From the NCBI GenBank assembly GCA_900540535.1, contig UQGM01000039.1, positions 1-22,591 of the forward strand: a DNA stretch of 22,591 nucleotides, in the 5' to 3' direction. This DNA comes from an uncultured Oscillospiraceae bacterium. GTDB lineage: Bacteria; Bacillota; Clostridia; Oscillospirales; Acutalibacteraceae. Positions 8,386-15,252 of this stretch are shown in pieces (position 1 is the first letter of the stretch; every line of letters starts with the position of its first letter). The notes beneath the pieces are model-generated. The model did not search any database and was not told where the DNA came from. It saw only the letters and a program-made list of their open reading frames with translations. Both the position numbers and the translations under genes were made by a program.

Positions 8386-9597
8386 ATGAAATATGTAGTT
8401 GTTTTATATGACGGCATGGCAGATTATCCCGTGCCGGCTCTCGGCGGCAAAACGCCGATGATGGTGGCTAAAAAGCCCAATTTTGACCGCATGGCAAAAC
8501 ACGGTACAGTAGGTCTTGTAAGAACAGTCGCTCCCGGTCTTACCCCCGGCAGCGACGTTGCAAACCTCAGCGTTATGGGTTACGATCCCTGCCTTTACTA
8601 TACGGGACGTTCTCCCCTTGAAGCAGTAAGCATGGGCATTGACCTTTCTGATACAGACGTTGCTTTAAGATGCAACCTTGTAACTCTCTCTGACGAGGAA
8701 GATTACAGCGAAAAGACAATGGTTGACTACTGTGCGGGAGATATTTCCAGTGAAGAAGCTGCTGAGATTATCAAAACAGTTGAGGAAAAGCTCGGAAACG
8801 ACATCTTCGCTTTTTACAGCGGAGTCAGTTACCGTCACTGCCTTGTATGGCACGGCGGTAAGACTGAGATAGGAAAGCTTACACCTCCCCATGATATTTC
8901 AGGCAGAAAAATCGGCGGATATCTCAACAAAAATCCCGATGCCGCAGGTCTTTTGGAGCTTATGGAAAAAAGCTGCGAAATCCTTAAAGATCATCCCGTA
9001 AACCTTAAGCGCATAAGCGAGGGCAAACGTCCCGCAAACGCTATTTGGCTTTGGGGTCAGGGCAGCCGTCCCTCACTTCCCCTGTTTGAAAAGCTCTATG
9101 GAGTAAAGGGAAGCGTTATTTCTGCCGTTGACCTCCTTAAAGGTATCGGCATCTGCGCAGGAATGAATACTCCCGATGTTGAGGGTGCAACAGGATATAT
9201 TGACACAAACTTTGAGGGCAAAGCTCAGAAGGCTGTTGAAGAGCTCGAAAACGGAAGCGATTTTGTATACATTCACATTGAAGCTCCCGACGAGTGCGGA
9301 CACAGAAACGAGCCCGAAAACAAGGTTAAGGCAATCGAGCTTATTGACTCCCGTGTGCTTCCCATTGTTCTTGAGGCTCTCGAAAAATACGATGACTACA
9401 AAGTGATGATTCTCCCCGACCATCCTACACCTATTGTAACCGGCACACACGCCTCAGACCCTGTTCCCTTTATGATTTATCATAAGAATGGTGAAAAGGA
9501 CAGCGGCGTTGACTCAATAAACGAAGAAACTGCCTCAAAGACAGGCATCTTCATTGAAGAAGGTCCCTCCCTTATGGGCAGATTTCTTTCAAAATAA
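8386..9597 (+). CDS. Archaeal-type cofactor-independent phosphoglycerate mutase family protein; possible homoserine kinase
   Basis: Protein of 403 residues of the alkaline-phosphatase superfamily, ApgM branch. Metal and catalytic residues are visible: D9 in LYDGMAD, the nucleophile Ser in PGSDVANLSVMGYDP (S56), a metal cluster in IEAPDECGHRNEPE, and the late DHPTP and GTHASDPVPF motifs. It may interconvert 2- and 3-phosphoglycerate. A subgroup of this family has instead been proposed to be an alternative homoserine kinase (TIGR02535, as I recall it). The direct neighbour here is a homoserine-ester sulfhydrylase, which supports homoserine metabolism. The sequence alone does not decide. It sits 36 bases after purL and 25 bases before metY, with no terminator on either side, so the three genes probably share a transcript. 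Confidence 0.85.
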   Translation: MKYVVVLYDGMADYPVPALGGKTPMMVAKKPNFDRMAKHGTVGLVRTVAPGLTPGSDVANLSVMGYDPCLYYTGRSPLEAVSMGIDLSDTDVALRCNLVTLSDEEDYSEKTMVDYCAGDISSEEAAEIIKTVEEKLGNDIFAFYSGVSYRHCLVWHGGKTEIGKLTPPHDISGRKIGGYLNKNPDAAGLLELMEKSCEILKDHPVNLKRISEGKRPANAIWLWGQGSRPSLPLFEKLYGVKGSVISAVDLLKGIGICAGMNTPDVEGATGYIDTNFEGKAQKAVEELENGSDFVYIHIEAPDECGHRNEPENKVKAIELIDSRVLPIVLEALEKYDDYKVMILPDHPTPIVTGTHASDPVPFMIYHKNGEKDSGVDSINEETASKTGIFIEEGPSLMGRFLSK

Positions 9598-9622
9598 ATT
9601 TTAGCATAAGGACGTGATACCC

Positions 9623-10897
9623 ATGAAAATAAACACAAAGTGCATTCAGGCGGGATACACCCCCAAAAACGGTGAACCGAGAGTGCTCCCCATTATCCAG
9701 AGCACCACTTATAAATACGAGTCCAGCGAGCAGATGGGCAGACTTTTCGATCTTGAAGAAAGCGGATATTTCTATACCCGTCTTCAGAATCCCACAAACG
9801 ATGCCGTTGCAGCTAAAATCGCAGCTCTTGAGGGCGGCGTAGGTGCAATGCTCACTTCTTCCGGTCAGGCTGCAAACTTCTTTGCTCTTTTCAACATCTG
9901 CTCCGCAGGTGATCACATTGTAAGCTCCGCTGCAATCTACGGCGGAACATTTAACCTTATCGCCGTCACTCTTAAGAAGCTCGGCATTGACTGCACATTC
10001 CTGAGCCCCGATTCAACTTATGAGGAGCTCTGCGCAGCAGTTAAGGATAACACAAAGTGTTTCTTTGCAGAGACAATATCCAATCCCTCACTGGATGTAC
10101 TGGATATTGAAAAATTTGCAAAGGCTGCTCACGATAACGGCGTACCGCTTATTGTTGACAACACTTTCCCCACACCCATCAACTGCCGTCCCTTTGAGTT
10201 CGGTGCTGATATAGTAACTCACTCCACAACAAAGTACATGGATGGACACGCCACAAGCGTCGGCGGAGTTATTGTTGACGGCGGAAAGTTTGACTGGGCA
10301 CAGAACGACAAGTTCCCCGGACTTACAACTCCCGATGAATCATATCACGGCATCACATACACAGAATCTTTCGGAAATGCCGCTTATATTACAAAGGCTA
10401 CAACTCAGCTTATGCGTGACCTTGGCTCAATCGCCGCTCCCCAGAATGCATTCCTTCTGAACCTCGGCCTTGAAACCCTTTTCCTTCGTGTTGAACGTCA
10501 TTGCAGCAACGCTCAGAAAGTAGCTGAATTCCTCGAGAAAAACGATATGGTTTCATGGGTCAACTATCCCGGACTTCCCGGAAACAAGTACTATGACCTT
10601 GCAAAGAAATATATGCCAAACGGCACCTGCGGAGTTATCTCCTTCGGCGTCAAGGGCGGCAGAGAAGCAGCTACAAAGTTCATGGATTCATTAAAGCTTG
10701 CAGCTATTGTAACACATGTTGCAGATGCAAGAACCTGTGTTCTTCACCCCGCCAGCACAACTCACCGTCAGCTTAATGACGAGCAGCTTGAGGCAGCAGG
10801 TGTAAGCTCAGACCTTATCCGCCTTTCTGTTGGCATTGAAGATGTTGAAGATATTATCGAAGACATCCAGCAGGCACTCGAAAAGGCTAAGGCATAA
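9623..10897 (+). CDS. metY: O-acetylhomoserine aminocarboxypropyltransferase (sulfhydrylase)
   Basis: PLP-dependent enzyme of the Cys/Met metabolism family, 424 residues from the ATG at 9623. That start is placed 10 bases after AAGGA; an in-frame GTG at 9614 lies too close to the ribosome site. It makes homocysteine from O-acetylhomoserine and sulfide, giving direct sulfur assimilation into methionine. Motifs: YTRLQNPTND near the N-terminus, LTSSGQAA cofactor-binding loop, DNTFPTP with the PLP-ring Asp, and HSTTKYMDGHAT with the Schiff-base lysine K204. The C-terminal half has THVADARTCVLHPASTTHRQL, typical of the sulfhydrylase branch. No SAM or T-box riboswitch precedes it; it appears to depend on the purL promoter. 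A strong terminator follows. Confidence 0.94.
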   Translation: MKINTKCIQAGYTPKNGEPRVLPIIQSTTYKYESSEQMGRLFDLEESGYFYTRLQNPTNDAVAAKIAALEGGVGAMLTSSGQAANFFALFNICSAGDHIVSSAAIYGGTFNLIAVTLKKLGIDCTFLSPDSTYEELCAAVKDNTKCFFAETISNPSLDVLDIEKFAKAAHDNGVPLIVDNTFPTPINCRPFEFGADIVTHSTTKYMDGHATSVGGVIVDGGKFDWAQNDKFPGLTTPDESYHGITYTESFGNAAYITKATTQLMRDLGSIAAPQNAFLLNLGLETLFLRVERHCSNAQKVAEFLEKNDMVSWVNYPGLPGNKYYDLAKKYMPNGTCGVISFGVKGGREAATKFMDSLKLAAIVTHVADARTCVLHPASTTHRQLNDEQLEAAGVSSDLIRLSVGIEDVEDIIEDIQQALEKAKA

Positions 10898-10922
10898 AAA
10901 ATTTAATAATCATTACAGCATA

Positions 10923-10957
10923 AAAGGCAGAACCGCTTTAGCGGCTCTGCCTTTTTG
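10923..10957. terminator. Bidirectional intrinsic terminator
   Basis: A GC-rich stem (AAAGGCAGAACCGC with GCGGCTCTGCCTTT, one mismatch, loop TTTA) has T-rich tails on both strands. It ends the purL-metY run and the convergent membrane-protein gene. Confidence 0.9.
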
Positions 10958-10973
10958 ATTTGCCTATAGGCTG

Positions 10974-11777
10974 TTATGCTGTTTCAAAAAACTTTTTGCC
11001 TGCCGTTTTAACATAAATCAACAGCGGCGCAGCACAGAGATAAAATATAATAATCGGAGAATAGACATATAAAACGAAGAGCGGTAAAACTGCAATAAAT
11101 GTATTCAGAATAAGTGCAATGAGAATCTTTCTGCTCTCTTCACTTTTAAGCTCCCTGAAGTGAACTAACATAAATAATATCTGTGCAAGAGCGACTACTA
11201 TGCTTAAAATACACACAGCAAAGGTGTTTGTCTCAAAAAAACCATGCAATACAGAGGGAAAATCTTGTGCTTTTATAATACGAGCTATCACCTGCGCTAT
11301 AATTGCAATGACACACAAAGCAAAACCTGCCGCCATTATCCAGGTTACGGCGGTGAAAATTTTATCTATCCCTTTTCTGAAATCCTTCTGCGTCAGCTCT
11401 GCCAAAATAAAAACAGGCGGAACCCACAAAAGAACCATGGGTTCAAGATTATGGAGAGATAAAAGCCAGACAACAGGAGCTTCTAAAGCAAGATTAAGAA
11501 GCATAACAGCAATTAAAAATCTCCCCCCAGGGTTACCCTTGTATCTCCTTATATGGGAAGCAATAAACAGTAATTGAGCAAAAATGGTTATTCCGACAAA
11601 AGCCCATATTACCTGCTCACTGAAAAACACTCGGTTAAACTTAAATATCGGCTCCGGAGGTGTACCATAACAAATCCAAGCATAAATAATCAGGGTTGGC
11701 ACAAACATTATAACCACGGCACACGTTACAACTGTAAAGATTTTATCTGAAATTTTGTAAAATTTACTTTCTTTCAT
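10974..11777 (-). CDS. Uncharacterised integral membrane protein with an internal duplication
   Basis: Protein of 267 residues with about eight hydrophobic helices and no family I can name. The start at 11777 is supported by AAGGTG 6 bases upstream. The two halves align with each other. SDKIFTVVT (about 10-18) matches IDKIFTAVT (about 138-146), AQLLFIASHIRRYK matches AQILFMLVHFRELK, and RFLIAVMLLNLALEAPVVWLL matches KILIALILNTFIAVLPLFVLY. Each half therefore looks like a copy of one four-helix unit of about 125 residues. No catalytic motif, Walker box or charged pore motif is obvious. It is monocistronic and shares a terminator with metY. Transport, sensing or a structural role are all open. 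Confidence 0.8.
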   Translation of the reverse strand: MKESKFYKISDKIFTVVTCAVVIMFVPTLIIYAWICYGTPPEPIFKFNRVFFSEQVIWAFVGITIFAQLLFIASHIRRYKGNPGGRFLIAVMLLNLALEAPVVWLLSLHNLEPMVLLWVPPVFILAELTQKDFRKGIDKIFTAVTWIMAAGFALCVIAIIAQVIARIIKAQDFPSVLHGFFETNTFAVCILSIVVALAQILFMLVHFRELKSEESRKILIALILNTFIAVLPLFVLYVYSPIIIFYLCAAPLLIYVKTAGKKFFETA

Positions 11778-11825
11778 AAAATCACCTTGTTTCTTATAAA
11801 TCTATGATAATTCTCGATTGCATTA

Positions 11826-11867
11826 TCAGCAGTTATATAAAATCATATCATTTTAGCCGCCTCCTTT
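11826..11867 (-). promoter_or_regulatory. Strong ribosome binding site with mini-ORFs in the leader of the membrane gene
   Basis: On the minus strand AAAGGAGG (11867-11860) is followed 8 bases later by ATG-ATA-TGA and by an overlapping ATG at 11846 that encodes MILYNC before a stop at 11826. It lies about 50-90 bases upstream of the membrane gene start. It may be a leader peptide, or the remains of a lost gene start. Confidence 0.35.
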
Positions 11868-12017
11868 AAAAAACAGATACTGATATATAAATAATCTCTT
11901 TTATCACCATTCATCAATACCAGTGTATCATTTTAAATAAAAAAATCAACATTAATAATTTAAAATTATTTATTATTTACCCAATGCTACATTTTGTATC
12001 ACCGTTTTATACACCTT

Positions 12018-12051
12018 AAAAGCAAAAAGCCCGCAGAATAACTTCCGCAGG
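12018..12051 (-). terminator. Minus-strand intrinsic terminator without an obvious gene
   Basis: On the minus strand CCTGCGGAA-GTTA-TTCTGCGGG folds into 9 continuous pairs, two of them G-U, and is followed by CTTTTTGCTTTT. On the plus strand the same sequence has two A-C mismatches and no T tail, so it works only for minus transcription. No annotated minus-strand gene ends here. Confidence 0.65.
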
Positions 12052-12093
12052 TTAGAATGATATTTTTAAATTTGAGCAAATTTTATACAAGTG

Positions 12094-12121
12094 ACCCTTT
12101 CATCTGATTCTGCATAAACTG
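12094..12121 (+). promoter_or_regulatory. Possible SigK-type sporulation promoter
   Basis: ACC at 12094-12096, then 16 bases, then CATAAACTG at 12113-12121 resembles the mother-cell SigK pattern (AC-N16/17-CATAnnnTA) with the last base off. It would start transcription near 12128, leaving a leader of about 25 bases that carries the AAGGGGG site. No good SigA promoter is seen here. The motif is short, so chance is possible. Confidence 0.3.
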
Positions 12122-12152
12122 ATTAAGACAGATGCTATAAGGGGGAACAGAC

Positions 12153-12701
12153 ATGAATAATCAAAAAGAATCCTTTGAGGAAATGGTGGAGAGATATAAA
12201 AAAGACATAATGAAATATAAACCTAAGCCCATGCAGGAAGAAAATAGTATACCAACAGTGTCTTTGCAGGCTTCATCTGATCAGCTGAAGCTGGGCAGTG
12301 ACAACGGTGAGGATCAGTCTTCTCCTTCGGCAAACACACAGACAGGATACCTTAAAGTCATGGTGAACGTGGGAAATAAAGCCATGCCTATAGAGGGTGC
12401 CTCGGTTCTCGTTACGGAAAACGATAACGGAAAACAGATTCTGAGGTATTTCGGATTCACTGACAAGAGCGGCGAAACTCCGGTAATTTCTCTTCCTGCT
12501 CCGCCTGTGGAAAACTCAGAAGCTCCCAAAGGGAAAAATGTATATGCGGTTTATGACATCAGAACTGATGCTCCCGGTTACCGCACCGTCATAAACCGTG
12601 GTGTACCAATTTTTGAGGGCATAACCTCCGTACAAAATGTACAGCTTAATCCTCTCCCCGGAGACCCCATAGAATACATGGAAAACGAACCTGACCTTTA
12701 A
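12153..12701 (+). CDS. Carboxypeptidase-regulatory-like domain protein; N-terminal half of a split SleC-type protein
   Basis: Protein of 182 residues starting 7 bases after AAGGGGG. The first 65 residues are polar and low-complexity. From about 66 (GYLKVMVNV) to 170 it forms a transthyretin-like beta-sandwich domain with PIEGASVLV, a 'TDKSGETPVISLPAPP' turn, VYDIRTDAPGYRT and a final VQNVQLNPLPG. As I recall, the same domain stands directly in front of the SpoIID-like domain in longer clostridial proteins related to the cortex-lytic enzyme SleC. Here it is a separate cistron, with 13 bases and an AGGAGG site before the next gene. No signal peptide is seen, consistent with a product made in the mother cell or processed during spore formation. 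It probably assists or targets the protein encoded downstream. Confidence 0.75.
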   Translation: MNNQKESFEEMVERYKKDIMKYKPKPMQEENSIPTVSLQASSDQLKLGSDNGEDQSSPSANTQTGYLKVMVNVGNKAMPIEGASVLVTENDNGKQILRYFGFTDKSGETPVISLPAPPVENSEAPKGKNVYAVYDIRTDAPGYRTVINRGVPIFEGITSVQNVQLNPLPGDPIEYMENEPDL

Positions 12702-12714
12702 AGGAGGCTTTATT

Positions 12715-14067
12715 ATGCTTGAAGGCGCACCTTATATTCCCGAATATATAACAGTCCACTTAGGGCCGCCGGACTCTGACGCACGAAACGTTACAGTTCC
12801 CTTTCCCGACTACATAAAGAATGTAGCTTCCAGTGAAATATATCCCACATGGCCTGAAAACGCCATAAGAGCCAATGTTTACGCTCAGGTAAGCTTTGCC
12901 CTTAACAGAATTTACAATGAATGGTACAGGAGCAAAGGCTATAATTTTGACATAACCTCTTCCACTGCCTTTGACCAGAAATATATCTACGGAAGAGATA
13001 CATTCCAGAACGTTGACGATATAGTCGATGAACTTTTCAACGACTATATAAAGCGTCGTGGCGATATTTCTCCCCTTGCGGCAAAATTCTGTAACGGAAC
13101 TACCGTCACCTGCGACGGACTTTCCCAGTGGGGCACTGTGGATCTTGCCGAGCAGGGATACACCCCTTATGAAATATTGCAGTTTTACTACGGCGATGAT
13201 ATAGATATAGTCGCAGATGCTCCTGTAAGAAACTTTCAGACCTCTTATCCCGGTACACCCTTAAAAGAGGGCGACAGAAGCAGCGCAGTGAGAGCCATAC
13301 AGGTAAAGCTGAACCGTATAGGCAGAAATTATCCCATGATACCTTACGTTAACCCCGACGGATATTTCGACCCCGAAACACGAAAAGCAGTTCTGGCATT
13401 TCAAAGCATTTTCAATATGCCGCAGACCGGAATTGTTAACAGCTCTGTCTGGTACAAAATAAGCTATATTTACGCTGCGGTAAAACAGCTTTCGGAACTC
13501 TCCTCCGAGGGAATAACCTTCGAAGAGCTTGCAGGACGTTATCCCGACACTGTAAAACCCGGTGAAAAGGGCAACAACGTAAGACTTCTTCAGTATATAA
13601 TTAATCTTCTCTCCGATTACTATTCCTATATTCCACGAATTAAAATAGACGGAGTTTACGGACCGACAACCCAGGAGATTGTAAAGGAATTTCAGCGACG
13701 TCAGGCACTTACTCCCGACGGTGTAGTAGGCCCTAAAACATGGCAGAAACTTTTAGTTGCCTATCTAGGCATTGAAAAGTTTTTATCTCCCGATAAAAAG
13801 CTTCCTGAAAGTCCACTTGTGCCACAGATAGTTCTTAAACCAGGCGATGAGGGTGACGATGTCAAAAAGCTTCAGGAGCTTATAAACAATCTGAGCAAAG
13901 TTTATGAGAATATACCTTCAGTTACGGCAGACGGCATATACGGTGCGAAAACTCAGGCAGCAGTAAAAAAGATACAGGAACTTTTCGGACTTACCGCCGA
14001 CGGAATTGCCGGGCCTAAAACCTTCGCTTTGTTGGGACTGCTCTGCTATTCAGCAGGATGCCTTTAA
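12715..14067 (+). CDS. SpoIID-like lytic transglycosylase with three peptidoglycan-binding domains (SleC-like)
   Basis: Protein of 450 residues likely to cut glycan strands of spore-cortex peptidoglycan. The N-terminal domain (about 8-165) resembles SpoIID/LytB. E41 in ASSEIYPTWPENAIRANVYAQ aligns with the catalytic Glu of SpoIID (E-M-P-x-x-W/F-P-x-E-A-L-K-A-Q), and there is a later CNGTTVTCDGLSQWG loop with two Cys. Three PG_binding_1 domains follow at about 182-250, 285-345 and 375-445; the latter two have the usual DGVYGPTTQEIVKEFQ and DGIYGAKTQAAVKKIQ repeats. No signal peptide is visible. Start: AGGAGG 7 bases before ATG, 13 bases after the previous stop, so the two are translated together. 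The last 18 bases overlap the end of the convergent AlkA-Ogt gene, and I see no terminator. Confidence 0.86.
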   Translation: MLEGAPYIPEYITVHLGPPDSDARNVTVPFPDYIKNVASSEIYPTWPENAIRANVYAQVSFALNRIYNEWYRSKGYNFDITSSTAFDQKYIYGRDTFQNVDDIVDELFNDYIKRRGDISPLAAKFCNGTTVTCDGLSQWGTVDLAEQGYTPYEILQFYYGDDIDIVADAPVRNFQTSYPGTPLKEGDRSSAVRAIQVKLNRIGRNYPMIPYVNPDGYFDPETRKAVLAFQSIFNMPQTGIVNSSVWYKISYIYAAVKQLSELSSEGITFEELAGRYPDTVKPGEKGNNVRLLQYIINLLSDYYSYIPRIKIDGVYGPTTQEIVKEFQRRQALTPDGVVGPKTWQKLLVAYLGIEKFLSPDKKLPESPLVPQIVLKPGDEGDDVKKLQELINNLSKVYENIPSVTADGIYGAKTQAAVKKIQELFGLTADGIAGPKTFALLGLLCYSAGCL

Positions 14068-15126
14068 TATGCCCTCAAGCTCCAACAGATACCTTTTTCT
14101 TTCTAAGCCTCCCCTGTATCCCGTAAGGGATGAATCAGCGCCTATTACCCTGTGGCAGGGCACAATTATATTGACTGGATTTTTATTGACTGCTCCGCCC
14201 ACAGCACGTGAGCCTTTGGGGTTTCCCACAGCAGCCGCTATTTCTCCGTAAGTGCGTGTTTCTCCGAAAGGAATTTTTGCGGTTTCCTGCCATACTTTCT
14301 TTTGAAACTCAGTTCCATGTGTATTGAGCGGGACATCAAAAATTTTTCTCCTGCCGTCAAAATATTCTTTAAGCTGCTTTACTGCTTCTTTGACAATTAT
14401 ATTTTCGGCTTCTCTTTCTTCTTCCTCAGTCCACAATATACTTTTTATCCCCCTGTTGTCGCCTTTTATTTCGAGGCTGCCGACAGGGGTTTTTATTACT
14501 GCAAAATCCTCTTTGTTTAAATCAATGCTTTCCCTTGCCGCTTCCCAAAGATAAAATGAAGCAATTGTACCATAAGGAGAAAATCTTTCCCTGAACTGTT
14601 CAAAAAGCTTTTTATCTATTTTTTCATATCCATAAAGGACACAAAGCCCTTTTCTTATTCCGAAATCACCGAAGCTTAAAACGTTTTTTCTCTGTAATGC
14701 AAATATAAGCGTCATTTCCGCTGTCCAGCGTCCGATTCCACGAAATGCTGTCAGCTCTTCTATTATTTCTTCGTCCTCTTTATTTTTAAAAGATTCCAGA
14801 TCTGTTTTTCCGCTGCAAACACTTTCAGCAAAAGCTTTTATGTTTTCAGCTTTTTTAAGAGAAATACCGCACTGCTTTATTTCCTCAGCAGTAAGTGCAT
14901 TTATCTTTTCAGGGGTAACCCCTCCGGTTATTTCTGAAAGCTTTTTCCGCACAGTCTCGAGGGCCAATGAAGAAATCTGCTGTCCGGCGATACTGTCTAT
15001 GACATTATAAAATATATCGCCGTCTACGCTTCTCTCGATTCTGCCCTTTTTTCTTATGTATTCTCCGAGTACCTTGTCACGTTCTGAAAGGAATTGCAGT
15101 TCTTTATCGGAATAGGAAAAATTCAT
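14050..15126 (-). CDS. AlkA-Ogt fusion: 3-methyladenine DNA glycosylase joined to O6-alkylguanine-DNA alkyltransferase
   Basis: Two DNA-alkylation repair activities in one 358-residue cytoplasmic protein. The ATG at 15126 lies 6 bases after GGAGGT; the longer frame to 15153 lacks such a site. Residues about 1-205 are an HhH-GPD glycosylase: helix-hairpin-helix at TAFRGIGRWTAEMTLIFAL (about 127-145) and the catalytic Asp D154 in SFGDFGIRKG. The N-terminal beta domain of E. coli AlkA is not evident. Residues about 208-355 are an Ogt/AGT methyltransferase: FQKKVWQETAKIPFGETRTYGE DNA-binding region and the alkyl-acceptor C324 in VPCHRVIG. The first part removes alkylated bases for excision repair; the second takes the alkyl group from O6-alkylguanine onto itself. 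No Ada-type regulatory zinc domain is present. Confidence 0.93.
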   Translation of the reverse strand: MNFSYSDKELQFLSERDKVLGEYIRKKGRIERSVDGDIFYNVIDSIAGQQISSLALETVRKKLSEITGGVTPEKINALTAEEIKQCGISLKKAENIKAFAESVCSGKTDLESFKNKEDEEIIEELTAFRGIGRWTAEMTLIFALQRKNVLSFGDFGIRKGLCVLYGYEKIDKKLFEQFRERFSPYGTIASFYLWEAARESIDLNKEDFAVIKTPVGSLEIKGDNRGIKSILWTEEEEREAENIIVKEAVKQLKEYFDGRRKIFDVPLNTHGTEFQKKVWQETAKIPFGETRTYGEIAAAVGNPKGSRAVGGAVNKNPVNIIVPCHRVIGADSSLTGYRGGLERKRYLLELEGILKASC

Positions 15127-15152
15127 GATATACCTCCGGAAATATTTATGCA

Positions 15153-15181
15153 TGGAACAGCAAAATTCTTTATGATATAAT
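15153..15181 (+). promoter_or_regulatory. Possible promoter of the GT4 gene
   Basis: A perfect TATAAT at 15176-15181 is preceded at 17 bases by TGGAAC, a weak -35. It would give a leader of about 65 bases. It lies in the divergent spacer between the AlkA-Ogt gene and the glycosyltransferase. Confidence 0.35.
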
Positions 15182-15252
15182 CACTCCAAAAGACGATGAT
15201 TTGACGATTTTGATGTCTTTTTGAAAAAATTTTCACTTTTGGAGGAATTTAC

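Larger units (their letters stand above)
11778..12152. other. Intergenic region between divergent genes
   Basis: AT-rich stretch of 375 bases. It holds, from left to right, the leader of the minus-strand membrane gene with an extra strong ribosome site at 11860-11867, a perfect 8-1-8 AT palindrome at 11954-11970 (AATAATTT-A-AAATTATT), a minus-strand terminator at 12018-12051, and a possible SigK-like promoter at 12094-12121. No protein gene of ordinary length is visible. Confidence 0.6.

Noticed and set aside
9598..9622. SAM riboswitch or T-box upstream of metY
   Set aside because: Only 25 bases separate metY from the preceding gene, too short for either element.
12030..12051. Plus-strand terminator or direct-repeat array (CCGCAG at 12031 and 12045)
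   Set aside because: On the plus strand the fold has two A-C mismatches and no T tail, and two short copies do not make an array. The sequence makes sense as a minus-strand terminator instead.
15188..15222. Terminator for the SleC-like operon reading through AlkA-Ogt (AAAAGAC...GTCTTTTT)
   Set aside because: The stem is only 7 AT-rich pairs around a 20-base loop, and it lies over 1 kb past the stop codon; too weak to call.
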